Both the position numbers and the translations under genes were made by a program. Under the pieces are notes generated by a model that worked only from the letters and a program-made list of their open reading frames with translations, did no database searches and was not told the origin of the DNA. From NCBI GenBank assembly GCA_963777515.1, contig CAVZQU010000009.1, positions 103,588-167,587 on the forward strand: a stretch of DNA of 64,000 bases, given 5' to 3'. This DNA is from CAVSWT01 sp963777515 (GTDB lineage Bacteria > Bacteroidota > Ignavibacteria > Ignavibacteriales > Ignavibacteriaceae). Every line of letters starts with the position of its first letter. Positions within the stretch are counted from its first letter, which is position 1. Positions 60,035 through 64,000 of this stretch are shown here, piece after piece.

Positions 60035-61149
60035 TTAGGAGCTCCGCTTTCCTTTTATAAAAATATTTTTAAATACTTTAAATAAATATACTATATCAGT
60101 TTTTATTGGGTGCTTTAAGTATGAGTCAATATATCTTTCTTCGGAGTCCATTATTTCATCAAGAGTTTTAGGCATGTCTGCGTAATATGGCGGCACTAAG
60201 CCCGGTTTTACTTTTAATCTCTTCTCCACTAAATCTTTCCTGATAAAGACTCAAGTAATGTTCACTTAAAGGCCTGACTCCAAATAATTTTAAGATCGCC
60301 TTTAAATAAATTAATAAACATAGGCAGTTCATCAAGCCAGTATTTTCTTAAGAACCTGCCCCATGATGTCACCCTAAAATCATTTTTTATTTTGCCGCCG
60401 GTTTCTAAGCTGTGTGCTTCAAAAAAATATTTCTGTATATATTCGGAAAAGGGATGCATGGTACGAATCTTATAAACATAAATTATCTTTCCATTCTTAC
60501 CTACTCTTTTCATTTTAAAGAGCATTCCGTAAGAATGTGATTGATCGTTAATCGGCTCTTTTTCCTTATCGCATACAAAATAAGTTAGATTGCCGATTGT
60601 TTTATAATTTACTATTCTAAAGCCGGAATACACCAATCTCCCCATAACTTCTGTAAACGACATGGTTTTATTATTACCTTTGGTTACAAATTCATGTATT
60701 TTATTAGTGAGTTCAAACTTGGGGAAAACCCGTTTACCAGGAAAATCCAGCAAATAATAATATGGGTAAGCAATCCATTTGGGATACTTATTTAATATTC
60801 TATTTTTTCTTTCACTTAAAGTTTCAGCGCAGCAGACGAATATACCGCCGCATGGCAGATCATAATTAATATTACTTAAAAATGAATTTAAATTTTGAAT
60901 ATCATTCAGACGTTTTAAATTTATAAAATTTCGGTTTTGAAATCCCTGGTCTTTATGCATTACACCATTTTCCAGTCTTACGGAAACACCTGTAAACGGA
61001 TCTTCAATATTAATATAACCGGAAATATATTCCCTAACATCTCTATCGGTTATATATTCCGGATGAATTCTTTTTAATTCAAACATAGCTGATGAAGATT
61101 GCATACACCCAAAATTAGAATTTATTGCGCATCCATTTTCTTTAAGCAA
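60035..61149 (-). CDS. Undecaprenyl-phosphate sugar transferase (exopolysaccharide type), two frameshifts
   Basis: The C-terminal half is a bacterial sugar transferase: VYKIRTMHPFSEYIQKYF, FRVTSWGRFLRKYWLDELPM and FINLFKGDLKIIG, then VRPLSEHYLSLYQERF in a shifted frame near 60270. It ends KVKPGLVPPYYADMPKTLDE with a basic tail (KGKRSS). The N-terminal 200 residues are not a PglB/WcaJ membrane module. They look like a soluble domain with ENGVMHKDQGFQNRNFINLK and FTEVMGRLVYSGFRIVNY, faintly methyltransferase-like. It should transfer the first sugar phosphate to a lipid carrier. Confidence 0.82.
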
Positions 61150-61832
61150 TAGCCTGAAATACGCAATAATTAATTATTTGTTGGAGGTAAAAGATATATA
61201 GATGGAAATTTTGGTGCTGCTGAAAATTTTTTTATTAATTTTTATTAATTAATTTCTACAGTAAGCTATAACCATAACTTTGTTCTAAAAGCCCAAAAAA
61301 GGAAGTTAATTTGACTAGGAAATGAGATGCACTAATTTATAGAATATTAATTTCGTTTAATCACTTTGTTATCAGCATGTATCGACCCTGCCGGCAGGCT
61401 AGTCCGCTCATGCTTCGACTCCGCTCAGCATGACAAAGTTGCCAAGATTCAGCAATTGACAAAAGCTTGGTTACCGTTCTCTGTCAACTAATAGATAGTT
61501 TAATCCCTTTACTTATAACACTTTAAAAAACACAAACTTTATTATCAGCACTATAATATACCGCGGGAATTGAAATGAATAATTGACAGCTAAATTGTGA
61601 TTATAATTACTCTTCTATTATCACTATTGAAAAATTCTACGATGCCATTTTCTTCCTTATGAATTTCATCACCACTTTAATAAATCTTGATATATTATCT
61701 TAAATAGAATTTTAGATGATATCGATAATTTATTTAATTGTGAAATTTCCGTTAATACAAGTAAATATTTCGTAGTTGAGATTTTATTGCTTAAAATATT
61801 GACAAATTTCTATTATAAGTGAGGTATGAAAA
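61150..61832. other. Intergenic region upstream of the second 65-residue gene
   Basis: About 680 AT-rich bases. A dispersed repeat (TCATGCTTCGACTCCGCTC, 61409-61427, plus AGCATGAC) and a small GCCGGC hairpin lie near 61390-61436. No gene is supported. Confidence 0.45.
61404..61436. repeat. Dispersed inverted repeat (CCGCTCA type)
   Basis: GTCCGCTCATGCTTCGACTC and CGCTCAGCATGAC contain the same CATGCTTCGACTCCGCTCAGCATG palindrome core as the units at 57.9-58.0 kb. Confidence 0.7.
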
Positions 61833-62036
61833 TTGAACAATTTAAAAGAGATGGAAAAGAAATATTTATATTATTTAAAGATTAATTCATATCTTCAAGA
61901 GAACAATCTTATATTTTGCTTTGTTGAAGGTAAAAATGTTTCACGCCGGGAATGTGAAAAATTTTTTGATGAATTTTTCTTAAAATTCAATAAAAGCTAT
62001 AGAAAAAACAATAATTTCGCATTTGCTGTCTTATAG
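61833..62036 (+). CDS. 67-residue protein, paralogue of the one at 48.9 kb
   Basis: The TTG start follows GTGAGGTATGAAAA. MNNLKEMEKKYLYYLKINSY leads to LQENNLIFCFVEGKNVSRRE, CEKFFDEFFLKFNK and a basic end. The shared pattern with the other copy covers the whole central 47 residues, and the codons differ mainly at silent sites. There are no membrane segments. It lies 300 bases upstream of a secreted beta-helix gene, echoing the position of its paralogue. The family is unknown. Confidence 0.7.
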   Translation: MNNLKEMEKKYLYYLKINSYLQENNLIFCFVEGKNVSRRECEKFFDEFFLKFNKSYRKNNNFAFAVL

Positions 62037-62336
62037 CCAAAATAATTTTAGTTTAAAATTAAAAGTTATACTTACCAAAGAAATCTATTTCTTCCATTTT
62101 ATTAAAAATAAAATTAAGATTGTATAATTTTGTTACATAAGCATATTTACCTAATGTAATAAGGGAATTGCTTATTGTTTAAATGAAATAATTAAATATA
62201 TTTATTTTAGTTATTTGTTATAATATGAATACAAAAAATAAAAACCAATTACTACTATATTCTCATTATTCTTTTTTAATATTAAAGAGAATGAAAAATG
62301 TTAAGATAATTATGACAATTTATAAAGAGGAATTAT
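62037..62336. other. AT-rich leader of the beta-helix gene
   Basis: Three hundred AT-rich bases with no gene. AAGAGGAATT (62326-62335) directly before the ATG at 62337 is a plausible ribosome site. Confidence 0.4.
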
Positions 62337-64000
62337 GAATACCCTATTACAAAATAAATCTCAAATAATATTTTCAATTTTATTTACAATTATATTTATT
62401 TTTTCTAATACAGCACATAAATTCACAGACAAATACAGTAAAGATAGATAATGCAAATGCCTGGGATAGATTTGCAAAGTTATTTACCCGAAGCAAAGAT
62501 GTCTGGAACATCCGTTAATATTGAATTATTGCCGCCAAGTGAATGCCCGCCTATAAATCCAAACGGAGTTTATTCTGAACCTTACAGGCTGGATTTTACA
62601 ACCTGGGCACAGGAAATAGCAAAGTTGTCTCTTAGATATTCAAATCTAAAAGGATATGGAATTGAAAATCTGCAGCAGAATATTGATCAAGGATATTTAA
62701 GCCAAACTTATGTAAATAATGTTAAAGCGGCAGGACAAGCTATTAATCCAAAACTGCAATTTGTAAGTTTTGAACCTAAAAATTATAATTTATGGTATGT
62801 TGATAGAGATGCAAAAGGAAACGGCGATGGGACAAGCTGGGAGAATGCAGCTTCTTTCCTTATCTATATTAAATTGGAGGCAGCATTGTAGTAGGTGATC
62901 GATATATATAAGCGGTGGAAGTAACAATTCCCTAATATACAGCGCATACAATTAAGTAATCTCTCATTATTACAAAGGATATATCAATATAGTGCCAATA
63001 GTTGGGAAAGTGGGCATAATGGTACGAGTTACTTTTCTCAGAATAATGACGCTTCAACTGGCGCACGCTCTAAGATTCGTAGATTGTAGCGGAATTAAGT
63101 TCATGGAATTGATTTTACTGGATGGCTGTTGATACAAAATCTTTTCAGTAGCTCAAATTTTACTTTCAAGCGGTGCTGATATATGGATTGATAGTTGTAA
63201 TATACATGGCATAGGCGATGGTTTTAATATTTATATTGGTGGATACAATATGAAAATTACTAATTGCAAACTTTATCAGCATGAAAATAATCTTCCTTAT
63301 GAGCAAGATAATATTTCTGTATCGGGAAATGGCGGAAATTTTATAATGGGGAACTATTTTTATCATGGAGGAACTAACCCTATACCTCATAAAGATATGA
63401 TTCAATATAATTCAACAACTGGTTCATCTAATAATTATCTGACCACTATAGCTGATAACTTCTTTTATTATAATAGTCAATATGCTGCAGCAGCAAGTAG
63501 CGGAATATATTTAGCTGGAGTGCATAATAATAGATTTCTAATTTATAATAACATAATTACACTCAATGCCACAAATGGAATTGTAGGAATATGTATATAT
63601 GCTCAGAGTTTATCATATCATGTAAGTATAAGAGAATATAATAATACCGTAATTACAGGTGATCCAAACAGTACTCCATTTGTGATTGGATATTGTGATA
63701 CTCTTGATTTTAGGAACAATATTGCCTTAAGTGATAGTGGTGCAAGTAGTAATAGACCATTAACATTTATACAACAAGGTATTTCTAAAATTCAAGAAAA
63801 AATAATTGACTTTAATAATTATCATGTAAATAACCAAGCTTTTGATACCGATAATAATGGAACAATTTATTCATGGAAACAATGGCAATCAATGGGTTAT
63901 GATTCTAATGGAAGTATTAATAGCCATATTTTATTAAAAAATGGGGTAGTGAGGCAAAAAGCTACGAATTGATTAATAATCTAAATAAAGGTGTTTCGCT
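62337..64000 (+). CDS. Secreted right-handed beta-helix protein, partial, many frameshifts
   Basis: An ATG at 62337 opens a signal-like segment (IIFSILFTIIFIFSNTA). Several indels follow near 62422, 62510, 62870 and 62880-63240. The readable parts include YRLDFTTWAQEIAKLSLRYS, NLWYVDRDAKGNGDGTSWEN (the opening of many beta-helix surface proteins), and a long beta-helix stretch with NCKLYQHENNLPYEQDNISV, NNRFLIYNNIITLNATNG and NNYHVNNQAFDTDNNGTIYS. These suggest a pectate-lyase-like fold acting on or binding extracellular polysaccharide. The gene continues beyond the window in another frame, where a type IX tail might be expected. Activity is unproven. Confidence 0.7.

Noticed and set aside
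62337..64000. Interpretation as a decayed pseudogene
   Set aside because: Readable segments remain protein-like on both sides of each break, as in the essential genes of this window, so sequence error is more likely. This remains uncertain because this gene has the most breaks.

Overview
The window looks like chromosome of a low-GC, Gram-negative, Bacteroidota/Chlorobiota-type bacterium, most probably a member of the Ignavibacteria. This is inferred from several traits. Secreted proteins end in type IX secretion tails of the NYPNPFNP type. There are TonB-dependent receptors with carboxypeptidase-regulatory N-domains, large TPR proteins, an outer-membrane barrel protein set, LpxH-type lipid A synthesis and many TTG starts. 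No 16S rRNA gene is present to confirm it.

The dominant technical fact is that about half of the genes are broken by one-base indels, often in short homopolymers. The broken genes include ones expected to be essential (nadD, prfC, lpxH). In nearly every case the conserved protein continues in another frame, so I merged the pieces and report full spans. Long genes such as the 990-residue TPR protein, PBP1A, pccB and a TonB receptor are intact. The pattern fits residual sequencing error better than gene decay.

Layout. 1-8.6 kb (mostly minus strand): HU-like protein, outer-membrane protein, TPR protein and DUF92 membrane protein with overlapping ends, a second TPR protein, tRNA-Leu(GAG), then an ECF sigma/anti-sigma/Spy-like operon. 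8.7-12.3 kb (plus): second Spy-like protein, phosphodiester glycosidase, barrel protein. 12.4-17.3 kb (minus): peroxiredoxins, a rhodanese, and a compact set containing 6-pyruvoyl-tetrahydropterin synthase of the eukaryote-like type, FolE and two short-chain reductases. Together these look like a tetrahydrobiopterin-type pterin pathway. 17.5-26.8 kb (plus): ABC exporter of the NatAB type, PrsW-like protease, DUF2064-like protein, NadD, sugar-nucleotide epimerase, then MeaB, acyl-CoA dehydrogenase and the propionyl-CoA carboxylase beta subunit (propionate or branched-chain acyl-CoA breakdown). 26.9-35.2 kb: TonB, an MNT/HI0074 nucleotidyltransferase pair, an NtrC-type regulator, a HIT protein, RF3, a TonB-dependent receptor and an ArsR regulator. 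35.4-47.0 kb: second receptor, bacterioferritin, small membrane and lipoproteins, SMUG2-like glycosylase, tRNA-Leu(CAG), PBP1A, LpxH, lipoprotein, M1 aminopeptidase. 47.2-48.5 kb: glgC.

48.5-64 kb is accessory in character. It has three paralogous type IX secreted proteins, each preceded by a similar leader motif. It has two copies of an unrecognised 65-residue protein family. A three-gene unit (sigma-like factor, unknown protein, ImmA/IrrE protease) lies with small and DUF6266 genes between two mosaic intergenic regions that share a 226-bp near-identical direct repeat and a 70-bp identical block. A sugar transferase and a beta-helix secreted protein that runs off the window end complete it.
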